DNA of 64,000 nt from Bacteroides sedimenti (GCF_040365225.1 NZ_AP028055.1:930001-994000); one strand, 5' to 3'; counted from the stretch's first letter, positions 21,421 through 31,947 are shown. Notes: generated by a model from the sequence alone, not told the origin. Program-made: numbers and translations.

Positions 21421-22569
21421 ATGAAAGATTTCACATTTTACAATCCTACCCGGATAGAATTCGGAACAGAAAAAGAGAAAAATATAGGAAAATACATTGC
21501 TGAATATGGCGTTTCAAAAGTATTAATCATTTATGGTTCAGACCGAATAAAGAAGAACGGCTTGTTTGACGTCGTAGCTAAGTCTTTGGCCGATAACGGA
21601 ATAAGTTTTGAAGAGTTGGGCGGTGTGCAAAGCAATCCACTGTTAAGCAAGGTGTATGAAGGTATTCAACTCGCTAAAGCAAAAGGTCTGGAAGCTGTAC
21701 TGGCTGTTGGTGGCGGTTCTGTGTTGGATTCATCAAAAGCTATTGCAGCAGGAGCTGCCTACGAAGGTGATGTTTGGGATTTCTTTATCTATAAGGCTGT
21801 TCCCAATAATGCCTTGAAGATTTTCGACATTATGACACTCGCGGCTACCGGTAGCGAGATGAACAACTATGCAGTTGTTACAAAAGATGAAACGAAACAA
21901 AAGCTGAGTCTTGCCGGTGCTGCCACATTCCCGACTGTCTCGGTAATAAACCCTGAACTGCAGACTTCTGTTACCAAAGAATACCTGGTTTATTCGGCCG
22001 CTGATATTTTCGCACATAGTTTAGATATGTACCTATCGGCTACCTATTTACCCGAATTTATTGCCGGACACGTTGAAAATATTCTGAAGACGGTTATCAG
22101 AACAACTGAAATTCTGTTGACAGATGCCGGTAACCTTGAGGCAAGAGGTGAATTTGCCTGGGCTGCTACACAAGCCTTGAATTTCACCACTTTTTGCGGA
22201 GTAGAAAACAACCGGTTCGATACCCATTTTATAGAGCATACGCTATCGGCCGAATATAATATTGCACACGGCGCAGGCTTGTCTATTATAGTTCCGGCGT
22301 GGATGAAATGGCAAAAGAACAATCTTCCAGAACGCTTTGGACGCTTTGCTAAAAACATTTTCAATGTTGAAGGTGCAGATTCAGGAATAGAGGCACTTAA
22401 AAACTGGTATGTAAAAATCGGAACTCCCGTTACATTAAAAGAAGGCAACATTCCGGAAGGCGACATTCCTGCACTGGTCGAAAAATTATCTGCTATTGCC
22501 AGCATGTGGGGAGCTGAAGGCTTCTATACCAAAGAGATGATAACAACTGTGCTTGAAAATGCCAGATAA
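21421..22569 (+). CDS. Iron-containing alcohol dehydrogenase (YqhD/BDH-like)
   Basis: The 382-residue group III dehydrogenase has the NAD(P)-binding GGGSVLDSSKAIA (about residues 98-110) and the metal ligands Asp and His in SAADIFAHSLD, then His in IEHTLSAEYNIAHGAG. The start FTFYNPTRIEFG is typical of YqhD and butanol dehydrogenases, which are usually NADPH-linked and reduce many short aldehydes. It is the last gene of the flavodoxin transcript, 43 bases after the aldo/keto reductase. Confidence 0.93.
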   Translation: MKDFTFYNPTRIEFGTEKEKNIGKYIAEYGVSKVLIIYGSDRIKKNGLFDVVAKSLADNGISFEELGGVQSNPLLSKVYEGIQLAKAKGLEAVLAVGGGSVLDSSKAIAAGAAYEGDVWDFFIYKAVPNNALKIFDIMTLAATGSEMNNYAVVTKDETKQKLSLAGAATFPTVSVINPELQTSVTKEYLVYSAADIFAHSLDMYLSATYLPEFIAGHVENILKTVIRTTEILLTDAGNLEARGEFAWAATQALNFTTFCGVENNRFDTHFIEHTLSAEYNIAHGAGLSIIVPAWMKWQKNNLPERFGRFAKNIFNVEGADSGIEALKNWYVKIGTPVTLKEGNIPEGDIPALVEKLSAIASMWGAEGFYTKEMITTVLENAR

Positions 22570-22706
22570 TAGAATTCCAGGCTCTTACATCGTAGATGGT
22601 TTTAATTGATTATTGAATATCAAAATTAAAGTATCTATGGAAGCATAAATAATGTTAATTAAAACATTAGCTATGCATAAAAATAGAACAAATAGAAAAT
22701 ATATAA

Positions 22707-22755
22707 AAGGTGTTGTTTTAAGCCCATTTATTCTTGGAGATTAAAACAGCACCTT
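22707..22755. terminator. Long hairpin between the alcohol dehydrogenase and TolC genes
   Basis: A 15-bp stem (AAGGTGTTGTTTTAA with TTAAAACAGCACCTT, one G-U) separates two convergent operons. It lacks a long U-tract on the plus side. Confidence 0.7.
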
Positions 22756-22780
22756 ATAATTAAAATGTTCATGCAAGAAT

Positions 22781-24052
22781 TTATCTTCCCGTAACCTGCA
22801 GATATCTGGATTTCTTGATTAAGAAGTTTACTTTCGCTTCGGTTTCCTGATTTCTGCTTTGCTGCATCAGAGTTTGAGCATCGAGCAAATCACTGAGAGC
22901 CACTGTACCGGCTTTGTAATATTCGTTGTTTAGCCGTAGGTTTTCAGTGGACGACTGAACCGATTTTTCTGCCAGCTTTACCTGCTTATAAGCCTCTTCC
23001 AGCTCATTCCACAATTGCTGCATCTGGATAAGAAGCAGTTCACTGTTGCTCTGTTTTGTGTTCTCTGCCATTTGCTGGTTCAACTTAAGTTTTTTGATTG
23101 CGTGCGAACCTCCCCACCATCCGGAAAGAGGAACCGAGACTGTGGCAAATGCCATGGCAAAGTTATGTTTATTATCCAGTAGGTCGTGGTACACATAACC
23201 TGCTCCAACGGCTACTTGCGGCATATATTCTCCGGTTTTCATTTTTGTCTGAACCCGGCTGGCTTCCACGTTCTTGCCTAGTAACCTGTATTCAGCCCGC
23301 TTTTGAAGCGCCTCTTCATGATTCATCCTAAATTCAAGCGGTGAGCTTATCACCGTGAATGGGATCGTATCGAGCAGATACTCTTTGTTGGGTGTACCCA
23401 GGTATTGGTTCAAAGCTAACCGGGCAATGGAAATGCCGTTTTCCAGTGACAGTTTATTGCTGGCAATTTCATTTTGTTTTAATTCAACCCGGAGTACATC
23501 GTTTCTGGTGATGATTCCGGCATCGAATGATACACTTACATCCTTGTGCAAGTTGCTTAACTGCGTTTCCACTACCTGAACGGTTTTCATCTTCTCCTGC
23601 AGGGAAACAATCTGCCAAAAGTACTGCTCAGCATTGAACGTAACTTCATCTTCCGAAAGCTGAAGCTGGTAGCTGCTCACCTCTTCTCCCAGTTTTGCCA
23701 GTTTGTTTCCGTAGATAATCCGCCCTCCAGTGAAAACCGGCTGAATGGCGGTTATAGCTCCTACAACACCGTTCTTCATTAAAGGTAGTCCCATCCCCAT
23801 GATGTTCATTTCCATCATGCCTTTGTTGGCATCGATTCCAGTCCCCATTGCGCTGACAACCGGAAAGTACTTGGTGAAAGCTTCTTTCTTCACTTCGCTC
23901 GATGCCGATTGTTCCAACCTGGCATTCCTCATTTTAACGTTATTCTCAACTGCGAGTTTCTTGCATTGTTCCAGAGTCAGCATCTCTTGAGCGGAGATGC
24001 TTGTTATGCAACAAAGCAGAAGTCCTATCAGTATTATATCTCTTTTTCTCAT
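22781..24052 (-). CDS. TolC family outer-membrane efflux protein
   Basis: The 423-residue protein has a signal peptide (MRKRDIILIGLLLCCITSISAQ) and the two repeated helical/beta units of TolC/OEP proteins, beginning LTLEQCKKLAVENN and ending with YYKAGTVALSDLLDAQTLM. It would form the trimeric outer-membrane duct for the RND pump encoded 70 bases upstream on the same strand. It is the last gene of the adaptor-pump-duct operon. Length is normal for Bacteroidota members. Confidence 0.93.
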   Translation of the reverse strand: MRKRDIILIGLLLCCITSISAQEMLTLEQCKKLAVENNVKMRNARLEQSASSEVKKEAFTKYFPVVSAMGTGIDANKGMMEMNIMGMGLPLMKNGVVGAITAIQPVFTGGRIIYGNKLAKLGEEVSSYQLQLSEDEVTFNAEQYFWQIVSLQEKMKTVQVVETQLSNLHKDVSVSFDAGIITRNDVLRVELKQNEIASNKLSLENGISIARLALNQYLGTPNKEYLLDTIPFTVISSPLEFRMNHEEALQKRAEYRLLGKNVEASRVQTKMKTGEYMPQVAVGAGYVYHDLLDNKHNFAMAFATVSVPLSGWWGGSHAIKKLKLNQQMAENTKQSNSELLLIQMQQLWNELEEAYKQVKLAEKSVQSSTENLRLNNEYYKAGTVALSDLLDAQTLMQQSRNQETEAKVNFLIKKSRYLQVTGR

Positions 24053-24122
24053 TTATATATCAATATTTAATCGGTTAATCGGATTTATCTTCAATAAAGC
24101 GTTGCCGTGTTATGACAACCTA

Positions 24123-27100
24123 TTATTCCGGAGAACTAATTCCTTTATGTTTACCACGAAAAATCAACCAATATGTTACCGGAAGTACCGTGACTACCAG
24201 CACCATGGAGATAAGCGTTCCGAAACAGATGACCGAACCCATAGGGGCCCACATCGGACTTTTACTTATTATCATCGGAATAACTCCCATAGATGCTGCT
24301 GCCGACGTGAGGAAGATGGGACGCATTCGTCTTTTGCCGGCTTCAAGAGCAGCTTCATAAGCTGGAATCTTCTGTTTCTTTCTCAATGTTTCGGCATAAT
24401 CAAGCATAATAATTCCGTTTCTTACCAAAATACCCATCAAACTGATTATACCCAGAACAGCTGTCAGGCTCACATCAAGTCCCATTACCCAGATGCCGAA
24501 CGCAGCACCGAAGATGGTTAACGATATTGAGCCCAGAATGAGCAGAGCCAGATTAATTTTCCGGAAATGGAAAAGCAGGATGAAGAAGATAATGACAACA
24601 GCAATCAGCAGACCTCCGATTATCTGAGGAAGAGCCTCTTCGTCAGATTCTTTCTGACCTCCCATGCTTAAGGTGACTCCCTGTGGCATTGATATTTTCT
24701 CTAGTTCCTTCTCGATTTTTGTTTCGGTTGCCGTAACATTCACACCGCGTTTTACATCGGCCTTTACAGATAGGGTACGTACCCCGTTGCGACGTACAAT
24801 CTGTCCATCGGTCCAGTCGGCTTCCACTTTGGCTATCTGGCGTAATGGGACCGATACTCCGGGAATGAGTGAAGAAACGTATTCATTTCCCAAGTCCTCG
24901 AAGTTGGGGTCGCTTTTACGTTCGGCACGCAGCTTCACCTGCATCGGATAGTCACCGTCCCACAATGTGGTAAGAGGAATACCCGGCCCGAAACGCATGG
25001 CCATGTTGGCCGAAACCAATGATTTGTTTATCCCCAAACGGTTTGCTTCGTCGTGGTCAATATTAATTAAAGCACCTGGTGTTTGCTCTTCGAGGTTGGT
25101 TCGTACAAGATTTAGTTCTTTCATACTCCGGAGCCTGCTCAACACCTGTTCTGATGCACGTTTCAGTGCACCCAGACTATCGCCGCTTAAGCGAACCTCG
25201 ATGGGAGAGAGAGCATCCGAATAATCGAGTTGTTTAAAACGAATGTAGGCATTTGGGAAATAGTTGGAATATTTGCCGGTCAGCTCATCAAGCAGTTCTT
25301 CGGTAGCTTTGCTGGAGACCGTGTTCACAATGTATTGGGCATAGTTGCTTCCAGGCATATTGGGGGCATACGAAGTGTGGAAGCGCGGTGAACCTTCTCC
25401 CACAAACGAAGTGATGGATACAATCCGTTTATCTTTACGCATAATTTGTTCCAGACTGTCCGTAACAGCTGCTGTCTGCTCAATGGCAGTTCCTTTGGGC
25501 AGGTAAAGCTCAACTGCAAACTGGTTGCGCTCTGCAATCGGCATCAATCTTTGAGGAAGCAGGCTGAACATTATGATTCCTATAAGAACAATTCCTATCC
25601 CGGTTCCTATTGTAATCCACGGATGTCTGAAACATTTTTCGAGTAACCATTCATACTTCCTTTGCATCATGTTAAGCACACTGTTCTTCTTTTCCTTTTT
25701 CCCTTCATCAGACTGTTTCAATCCGGTTCTGACAAAGAAATATTGCAAGTAAGGAACCAACAGCATCGCAACCAGCAGCGAAATTCCCAGAATAATGGTG
25801 ATGGCCCAGGGAAATGCCAGCAGAAAATCCTTAAACATCCCTTTCATAGTGACCAGAAACGGGAAGAAGGTAATACTGATGGCCAATGTTGCAGAAAAAA
25901 TGGACTTGAAGAACTTCTGGGCACTCATTATGGATGCATACCAGCGCGACATGCCCTGATCAATCCGTTCAATGTAGCTGTCGATGATAACGATGGAGTT
26001 GTCAACTATCATTCCGAGAGTAACAATCAGTGCTGCAAGTGTCACCGTATTCAGCTCGATACCAAAAGCATAGAAAAGCCCCAACGAGATAAATATGGAA
26101 ATTGGAATGGTAGATGCTGCAACTGATGCAACACGCATAGGGAGAAGTGCCATAATTACGATAATAACTGCGACAATAGCTATCAGCAGTTCCTTCAGAA
26201 AGTCGATCACAGAATCGCCAACTACTTTAGGTTGGTCGGCAATGCGATACATACTCACACTTTTTGGAAGCTCTTTCTGATAGGATTCCAGTACCATATC
26301 CACGTCGTGTCCAAACTGAACAATGTTGTTTCCGGAACGCATCTCCATGGAAAGAAGAATGCATTTTTTCCCGTTGTTTTTTATGTATGAATCAGGGTCG
26401 GGATATTCACGGACAATCCGTGCCACATCTTTCAGTCTGATGACATGTCCGGTAGGGTCAGAGTAAATAATCTGTTCGGCTATGTCTCTTTCTGTTTTAT
26501 AAGTCTCGGATATATGGATCGGAGCAACAAACCTCTTGTTGTCTACCGAACCGCTCATCGTTGTAAACCCTTGCGTGAAGAGGTTGGCAGCCAGTGTGGT
26601 CGAACTTATTCCGTAAGCAGCCAGTTTCTCCTGTTCAATATAAATGCTGATTTGTTCTTTCTGCAAACCATAACTGCGAAGATTGGAAACCGCATCGATT
26701 CGTCGTAGTCTGTTTTGCAGTTCGTCCAGGTATTTTTCCAGCTCGCGGTAAGTTTTGTCTTCCGATTCCAGAGTAATCAGCAACGCCGAAGTATCACCGA
26801 AATCATCGTTTGCCATCAGTTCCAGCACGCCTGAAGGCAGCTGCGACTTGAATCCATCCAGTCCGTGTTTAAACTTCGACCAGAATTCGTCCTTGTTCCT
26901 TACGTCGTCGTTCAGTTCCACATTAACAATTACCATCCCGTCTTTAGAGGTGGAGTATGTCTTTTTTTTCTTTACCTCTTTATAAGTGAATATGAATTTT
27001 TCCAATGGCTTGGTCAGCTGCTCCTCTACTTCGGCCGATGTAGCACCGGGATAAATTCCAATGACCAGTCCCTGACGGATTGTAAATGTAGGAAATTCCT

Positions 27101-27218
27101 GCTTGGGCATTACGATGAGTGCATACACTCCGAACAGCACCAACAGTGTAGTAATGAGAACTACAATCTGCCGGTGCCTCATGGCTGCTTCTACTATGTT
27201 GATTTTCTTTCTGCTCAT
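24123..27218 (-). CDS. RND efflux permease (AcrB/HAE-like)
   Basis: The 1031-residue inner-membrane pump has the RND duplication: transmembrane helix 1 near residue 17, a periplasmic loop to about 330, helices 2-6, helix 7 near 525, a second loop and the final helices up to about 1020. Proton-relay Asp lies in GMIVDNSIVIIDS (helix 4). The C-terminal half repeats PIFLTSAAASMGVIPM. Substrates cannot be assigned. It overlaps the adaptor gene by 4 bases, so pump and adaptor are translationally coupled, and it is followed by TolC. Confidence 0.96.
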   Translation of the reverse strand: MSRKKINIVEAAMRHRQIVVLITTLLVLFGVYALIVMPKQEFPTFTIRQGLVIGIYPGATSAEVEEQLTKPLEKFIFTYKEVKKKKTYSTSKDGMVIVNVELNDDVRNKDEFWSKFKHGLDGFKSQLPSGVLELMANDDFGDTSALLITLESEDKTYRELEKYLDELQNRLRRIDAVSNLRSYGLQKEQISIYIEQEKLAAYGISSTTLAANLFTQGFTTMSGSVDNKRFVAPIHISETYKTERDIAEQIIYSDPTGHVIRLKDVARIVREYPDPDSYIKNNGKKCILLSMEMRSGNNIVQFGHDVDMVLESYQKELPKSVSMYRIADQPKVVGDSVIDFLKELLIAIVAVIIVIMALLPMRVASVAASTIPISIFISLGLFYAFGIELNTVTLAALIVTLGMIVDNSIVIIDSYIERIDQGMSRWYASIMSAQKFFKSIFSATLAISITFFPFLVTMKGMFKDFLLAFPWAITIILGISLLVAMLLVPYLQYFFVRTGLKQSDEGKKEKKNSVLNMMQRKYEWLLEKCFRHPWITIGTGIGIVLIGIIMFSLLPQRLMPIAERNQFAVELYLPKGTAIEQTAAVTDSLEQIMRKDKRIVSITSFVGEGSPRFHTSYAPNMPGSNYAQYIVNTVSSKATEELLDELTGKYSNYFPNAYIRFKQLDYSDALSPIEVRLSGDSLGALKRASEQVLSRLRSMKELNLVRTNLEEQTPGALINIDHDEANRLGINKSLVSANMAMRFGPGIPLTTLWDGDYPMQVKLRAERKSDPNFEDLGNEYVSSLIPGVSVPLRQIAKVEADWTDGQIVRRNGVRTLSVKADVKRGVNVTATETKIEKELEKISMPQGVTLSMGGQKESDEEALPQIIGGLLIAVVIIFFILLFHFRKINLALLILGSISLTIFGAAFGIWVMGLDVSLTAVLGIISLMGILVRNGIIMLDYAETLRKKQKIPAYEAALEAGKRRMRPIFLTSAAASMGVIPMIISKSPMWAPMGSVICFGTLISMVLVVTVLPVTYWLIFRGKHKGISSPE

Positions 27219-28240
27219 TTTATCACAACTTTCATTCCTTCACTTACCTTTTGATTTCCCTCGGTTATCACCTTGTCGCCAGCCGACAGTCCGCTGTTAA
27301 TGACAACCCCTTTATTTGTCAAGGCTCCTGTTGTAACCATCTTTCTGATTGCTTTCCCATCCTTAGCCAGCCATACAAATCGATCGCCATTTTCTAGAAT
27401 CTGAACTGCACCGTTTGGCAGCAGAATTTTTCCGGAATTCTTTTCGGATGCAATATACACTTCACAGACCATACCCGGCATCAACTCTCGTTGTGAGTTG
27501 TTTATTCTGATTTTTACCTCGTAGGTATGTGAAAAAGGATTGGCCATTACACCTTTTTCTTCTACCTTTCCTTCAAACTGTCTGTGATTTAGCGCAGCAA
27601 CATTTACAATTGCTGCAGTTCCTGATTTTACACCCGAAATTTCATTCTCCGGAATCGAGACTTTTACATTGACTTTATCAATGGTTACCAGCTTAAGCGC
27701 TTCTAGTCCCGGTGCCACATTCATTCCTGGTTCGATGGATTTCCTTGCGATGAATCCGCTGAATGGAGCATACAGATTACAGTCGTTTAGGTTTTTCCTG
27801 GCAATACTTTCGGCTGCCTGCGCTTGCTGCAAAGCGGTTTGAACCTCAATATACTTTATCTCAGGAAGAGAGCCTTTGTCGTGTAGCTGTGTAAGCCGAT
27901 TGTAAGCATCTTCAGCTTGCTTCAGCGATGAAAGTGCCATGCTGTAAGTGTTTTTGGGAGTAGCCTGATTGAGTACTGCCAGCAATTGCCCCTTTGACAC
28001 ACTTTGACCAGCTGAAACCATTACTTTCTCAACTGTACCCATCAATGGAAAACTAAGAGAAGTGCCCGTATTTTCTTCTATTGTGCCCACATAGTTATGA
28101 TCTCCAGTGGTTTGAGAAAGGGCTACGGTTTCAACTTTTACCGGGATTGCTTCTTCTGTTCCTAAATTTTCTGTTTTATTTTTGCAACTTACAGCAAAGA
28201 CCAGTAATGCAAATACATAAAACTTTCTTTTTACTCTCAT
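27215..28240 (-). CDS. RND periplasmic adaptor (membrane fusion protein)
   Basis: The 341-residue protein starts with a lipoprotein signal (FALLVFAVSC, Cys19). The adaptor domains are visible: biotinyl-lipoyl-like strands (TGTSLSFPLMGTVEKVMVSAG), an alpha-helical hairpin (about 95-150), NLYAPFSGFIARK, a beta-barrel (about 200-265) and a membrane-proximal domain. It is the first gene of the operon. The variant box CAACTTTG at 28277-28284 on the minus strand may be its promoter. Confidence 0.94.
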   Translation of the reverse strand: MRVKRKFYVFALLVFAVSCKNKTENLGTEEAIPVKVETVALSQTTGDHNYVGTIEENTGTSLSFPLMGTVEKVMVSAGQSVSKGQLLAVLNQATPKNTYSMALSSLKQAEDAYNRLTQLHDKGSLPEIKYIEVQTALQQAQAAESIARKNLNDCNLYAPFSGFIARKSIEPGMNVAPGLEALKLVTIDKVNVKVSIPENEISGVKSGTAAIVNVAALNHRQFEGKVEEKGVMANPFSHTYEVKIRINNSQRELMPGMVCEVYIASEKNSGKILLPNGAVQILENGDRFVWLAKDGKAIRKMVTTGALTNKGVVINSGLSAGDKVITEGNQKVSEGMKVVIK

Positions 28241-28405
28241 ACTAATATCTTATTTGGTTAAAAAATTATTGCTGTGCAAAGTTGAGCAGATTACTTAACG
28301 GAAGGAAGTTCTGCTTTTCCCCTTAATTGTTCTAAAGTTCTCATACTGATGCAAATAATCACAATATAGTATTATATTTACGTCCGAATAAGACATTTTG
28401 TTCAA

Positions 28406-29281
28406 ATGGAAAAAAATAAATTGCAGAATTTGAATCTTTCAGATATTGAGAAAGATTCTGATATTGATTTTATTGACAATGATTTTGCCATATTCAGTGA
28501 TATAAAGGATGTTCCCCTTTTTGAGTATCCAAGCAGAATTGATTTATGTGTATTCTGCATCCCATTAACAGGGTATGCTCGTGTGGGGATTAATTTGAAA
28601 GATTATTATTTCAAAAAGAATGATTTAGCACTAATCATGCCTAGACAAATTATTCAGCTATATGAAAAAAGTGATGATTTTGCAGGAATCTTCTTTGCTC
28701 TTTCCAATGATTTTATGAATGAGATTGCGGTGAACCTTGAAAAGAAACTTTCTATTTTCTTATATATAAAAGATAATCCGCATACAACTCTTTCTGATCA
28801 GGAGGTTCTCTCAATAATGGAATATCATTCTTTTTTATGGGAAAAAGTGAAAGATAAGGAGAATGATTATCGCAAAGAAATAGCTAAAAATCTGCTTCGA
28901 GCACTAGTCTTTGAAGTCTATAGCATATTTGATAGTCATTTACCGGTAAAAAGATTTCAGTCGCGTAGGGAAGAACTATTCGAGTCATTTCTCATATTAG
29001 TTTCAGAGAACTTTCAAAAAGAACGGAGCGTGAGTTTTTATGCCGAAAGACTTTTTCTCACTCCTAAACATCTTTCAAGAGTTGTGAGAGAAGCAAGCGG
29101 TCGTTCGGCCAGCGAATGGATTGATGAACAGGTTATCCTCGAAGCTAAGGTAAGGCTTAAATCTTCTCTTTTCACAGTACAGGAGATCGCTGATAAACTA
29201 AGATTCCCAAATCAGTCGTTTTTTGGTAAGTATTTTAAGCAGCATACTGGAATGTCGCCCAGCGAATATCGTAAAAAATAG
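28406..29281 (+). CDS. AraC family regulator beside the RND operon
   Basis: The 291-residue protein has a variable N-terminal sensing region and a C-terminal AraC helix-turn-helix pair at about 190-290: SVSFYAERLFLTPKHLSRVV, SGRSASEWIDEQV, TVQEIADKLRFPNQSFFGKYFK and GMSPSEYRKK. It is divergent from the RND efflux operon across a 165-bp gap, so control of that operon is the natural inference. It is not closely similar to the AraC protein at 16.5 kb. A near-consensus box TATATTTA lies at 28373-28380. Confidence 0.93.
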   Translation: MEKNKLQNLNLSDIEKDSDIDFIDNDFAIFSDIKDVPLFEYPSRIDLCVFCIPLTGYARVGINLKDYYFKKNDLALIMPRQIIQLYEKSDDFAGIFFALSNDFMNEIAVNLEKKLSIFLYIKDNPHTTLSDQEVLSIMEYHSFLWEKVKDKENDYRKEIAKNLLRALVFEVYSIFDSHLPVKRFQSRREELFESFLILVSENFQKERSVSFYAERLFLTPKHLSRVVREASGRSASEWIDEQVILEAKVRLKSSLFTVQEIADKLRFPNQSFFGKYFKQHTGMSPSEYRKK

Positions 29282-29332
29282 CAATTTTATGATTCTCTGT
29301 TTTAAAAATGAGCGTTTATCCTTATATTTGTG

Positions 29333-29340
29333 GAATTAAC
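29333..29340 (+). promoter_or_regulatory. -7 promoter box of the GH84 gene
   Basis: TATATTTG matches TAnnTTTG, ending 20 bases before the ATG. Confidence 0.6.
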
Positions 29341-29360
29341 TAAACATAAAAAAAACGCGA

Positions 29361-31577
29361 ATGAATTTAATGAGAAAAATCACTTGTGCGGTAGCTTGTG
29401 GTTTTATTTGCAATGTGGCTCTCTATGCACAAGATATTCAGGTGCAGCCTCGGCCGCAAGAGATGAAAGTTACAGGACAGCTACTTACGCTTCCTCAACA
29501 AGTACAGTTAGTAGGGCTTGAACAGGCGGATACCAATGCTGCCGGTCTGCTTAAAGAATTGCTTCAAGGAAGAGTTTCCAAAAAAGGATTCAAAGTATTT
29601 ATTGGTGAAAAAGGAGATAAAGCAGTGAAAAAGTTCGCACGCTTTGTACCAAAGAAAGCTGAATCGTACTACTTGTCAATCGAAAAAGATAAACTGGTTC
29701 TGGTTGGTTCGGATGAACGTGGTACATTCTATGGCATGCAGACCTTAAACCAGCTTTATAAAAATGGCACATTGCCACAACTCACCATTACCGATTACCC
29801 TGATATACGTTTCCGTGGAGTGGTCGAAGGTTTCTATGGTAAACCATGGAGCTTTGAGGATAGAGTTAGCCAACTGAAATTCTATGGGTTTAATAAAATG
29901 AATACCTATATATACGGTCCGAAAGATGACCCTTATCATAGCTGCCCCAACTGGAGAAAGCCTTATCCTCAGAAGGAGGCAGAGCGCATGGCCGAACTGG
30001 TAAGACTGGCAAAAAGCAACAAGGTGGACTTTGTATGGGCCATTCACCCGGGACAGGACATCAAATGGAACGATGAAGACCGTAAGCTGCTTCTGGATAA
30101 GTTTGAAAGTATGTATAATCTTGGAGTACGTTCGTTTGCTGTTTTCTTCGATGATATTTCGGGGGAAGGTACTAATGCGGCAAAGCAGGCTGAATTACTG
30201 AACTATATTGACGACAATTTTGTGAAGGTGAAAAAGGATGTTACTCCGCTTGTGATGTGCCCAACAGAATATAACAAAAGTTGGTCAAACGTGGCAGGTG
30301 GTTATCTTAAAACACTCGGCGATAAACTGAATCCATCCATTCAGATTATGTGGACGGGAGACAAGGTGGTGGCTGATATTCACAGCGATGGCATGGCATG
30401 GATTAATGGGTTGATTAAGAGACCGGCTTATATCTGGTGGAACTTCCCGGTGACAGACTATGTAAGAGACCATTTGTTGATGGGACCGGTGTATGGAAAC
30501 GATACAAACATTGCGGATATGATGTCCGGATTCGTTTCTAACCCGATGGAACATGCAGAAGCATCTAAGATTGCCATCTATGGTGTTGCAGATTATACAT
30601 GGAACATGGAAAAATATGATTCTGATGATGCATGGAAACGTTCTTTGAAAGCAATTATGCCGATATCAACAGAGGCTTTCCAGGTTTTCGCTACACACAA
30701 TCAAGATCTTGGACCGAATGGTCATGGATACAGACGTGTGGAATCAGTTGAGATGAAACCGGTTGCAGAGCGCTTCCTGAATGCTTTCCAGGAAAACGGA
30801 ACTTATGAGAAGACTGATTTTACTGCATTAGAGCGTGAGTTCAAAAAAATCATTTCAGCATCTGATGTGTTATTGAGAAGTAAAGACAACGAAGCGCTGA
30901 TAAACGATATTAACCCCTGGATAAAACAATTCGGATTATTAGGACAAACAGGTTTGGTAGCAATGGATTTGCTGCGTGACCTTGAAAATAGCGATAAAGA
31001 GGGTTTCAAACTCGACTACTCTCGCTTAAAAGAGTTGAAAGAACAGACGTACGAACTGGAGGCTGTCAATAACCGCAATCCTTACCAGCCGGGTGTAAAA
31101 ACAGGATCATTGGTGATGGCTCCGTTTGTGAATAATCTATTTGCTCAGGCTACAGAACGTTTCAATAAACAGTTCGGAGAAAACCTTATGGTAGTTTTTG
31201 ACTATTGTCCTCATACATTGGAGAGCAATATATCTCAGTTGAAGTCATTGCCGTTGCAGTTGCAGGGAAAACTGGTAAACCTTTCTCCTTCTAATGAAGT
31301 GATTAAAGCGGGAGCTGATGCTTTCGTTACAATCAATCTGGTAAAACCGGTACGAGTTCGTTCGGTTGAATTCAATGCAGGAAAAGAAGATGTTTTGCAA
31401 TGGGGTGAGCTGCAGTATTCTGTAGATGGTGAAAGCTGGAAGCCGCTGACTTGCGAGCAGGAAGGTGAGCTGGTTAAAGGTAAAACTGCAAGCGGAAGTG
31501 TGAAAGCTGTACGTTTCATTAATAAGAGTGGTAAACCACAAGAGTTCTATATGCGTAAATTCGTGCTGAACATATAA
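29361..31577 (+). CDS. GH84 beta-N-acetylglucosaminidase (O-GlcNAcase-like)
   Basis: The 738-residue secreted enzyme has a signal peptide (ending near LYAQ), an N-terminal GH20b-like domain (about 25-145), the GH84 TIM barrel beginning RFRGVVEGFYGKPWS, a helical middle domain and a C-terminal beta-sandwich of F5/8 type. The paired catalytic carboxylates of GH84 are Asp264-Asp265 in FFDDISGEG; substrate-assisted catalysis removes beta-linked GlcNAc. It resembles BtGH84 of B. thetaiotaomicron, a structural model for human O-GlcNAcase. It has its own promoter and terminator and no SusC/SusD partners, so host or cell-wall glycans are possible targets. Confidence 0.95.
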   Translation: MNLMRKITCAVACGFICNVALYAQDIQVQPRPQEMKVTGQLLTLPQQVQLVGLEQADTNAAGLLKELLQGRVSKKGFKVFIGEKGDKAVKKFARFVPKKAESYYLSIEKDKLVLVGSDERGTFYGMQTLNQLYKNGTLPQLTITDYPDIRFRGVVEGFYGKPWSFEDRVSQLKFYGFNKMNTYIYGPKDDPYHSCPNWRKPYPQKEAERMAELVRLAKSNKVDFVWAIHPGQDIKWNDEDRKLLLDKFESMYNLGVRSFAVFFDDISGEGTNAAKQAELLNYIDDNFVKVKKDVTPLVMCPTEYNKSWSNVAGGYLKTLGDKLNPSIQIMWTGDKVVADIHSDGMAWINGLIKRPAYIWWNFPVTDYVRDHLLMGPVYGNDTNIADMMSGFVSNPMEHAEASKIAIYGVADYTWNMEKYDSDDAWKRSLKAIMPISTEAFQVFATHNQDLGPNGHGYRRVESVEMKPVAERFLNAFQENGTYEKTDFTALEREFKKIISASDVLLRSKDNEALINDINPWIKQFGLLGQTGLVAMDLLRDLENSDKEGFKLDYSRLKELKEQTYELEAVNNRNPYQPGVKTGSLVMAPFVNNLFAQATERFNKQFGENLMVVFDYCPHTLESNISQLKSLPLQLQGKLVNLSPSNEVIKAGADAFVTINLVKPVRVRSVEFNAGKEDVLQWGELQYSVDGESWKPLTCEQEGELVKGKTASGSVKAVRFINKSGKPQEFYMRKFVLNI

Positions 31578-31600
31578 GAACGGACAGAAAAATATATGAA

Positions 31601-31639
31601 AATCCAGATCTCTTAATTAATGAGGTCTGGATTTTTTTC
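31601..31639 (+). terminator. Terminator after the GH84 gene
   Basis: AATCCAGATCTC pairs with GAGGTCTGGATT (one G-U) and is followed by a run of seven T. Confidence 0.88.
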
Positions 31640-31947
31640 TTGTTAATATGGCAGTTAAACCATTTTGCCTGATTATATATTCAATCTTTAACCTTCAATA
31701 ACGGATGAAGTGTGTTTATATATGTAGGTTAGTATTTATTGCTGCGGGCTTTTATTTTAATCTGCCTGATAATTTTTCCTGATAATATTTTAGTTTTCAT
31801 TTGAGCAAAATGATTGCTAATTTTTATATTCAATTTCAAACTGTTTGAAATAATGCAATTATTATAATAATTTTATAATTAAGTTTATTTTTTACATTAA
31901 TTTGAAAAAATAAACTATAAAAGAACGCAAAAAAGAGGCATATTTAG
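31640..31947. other. 308-bp AT-rich gap before fhs
   Basis: No reading frame is seen. It holds a perfect palindrome, TTTCAAAC-T-GTTTGAAA (31834-31850), about 100 bases upstream of the fhs -7 box, and a run of A/T including the self-complementary AATTATTATAATAATT (31857-31872). A regulator site is possible but untested. Confidence 0.5.
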
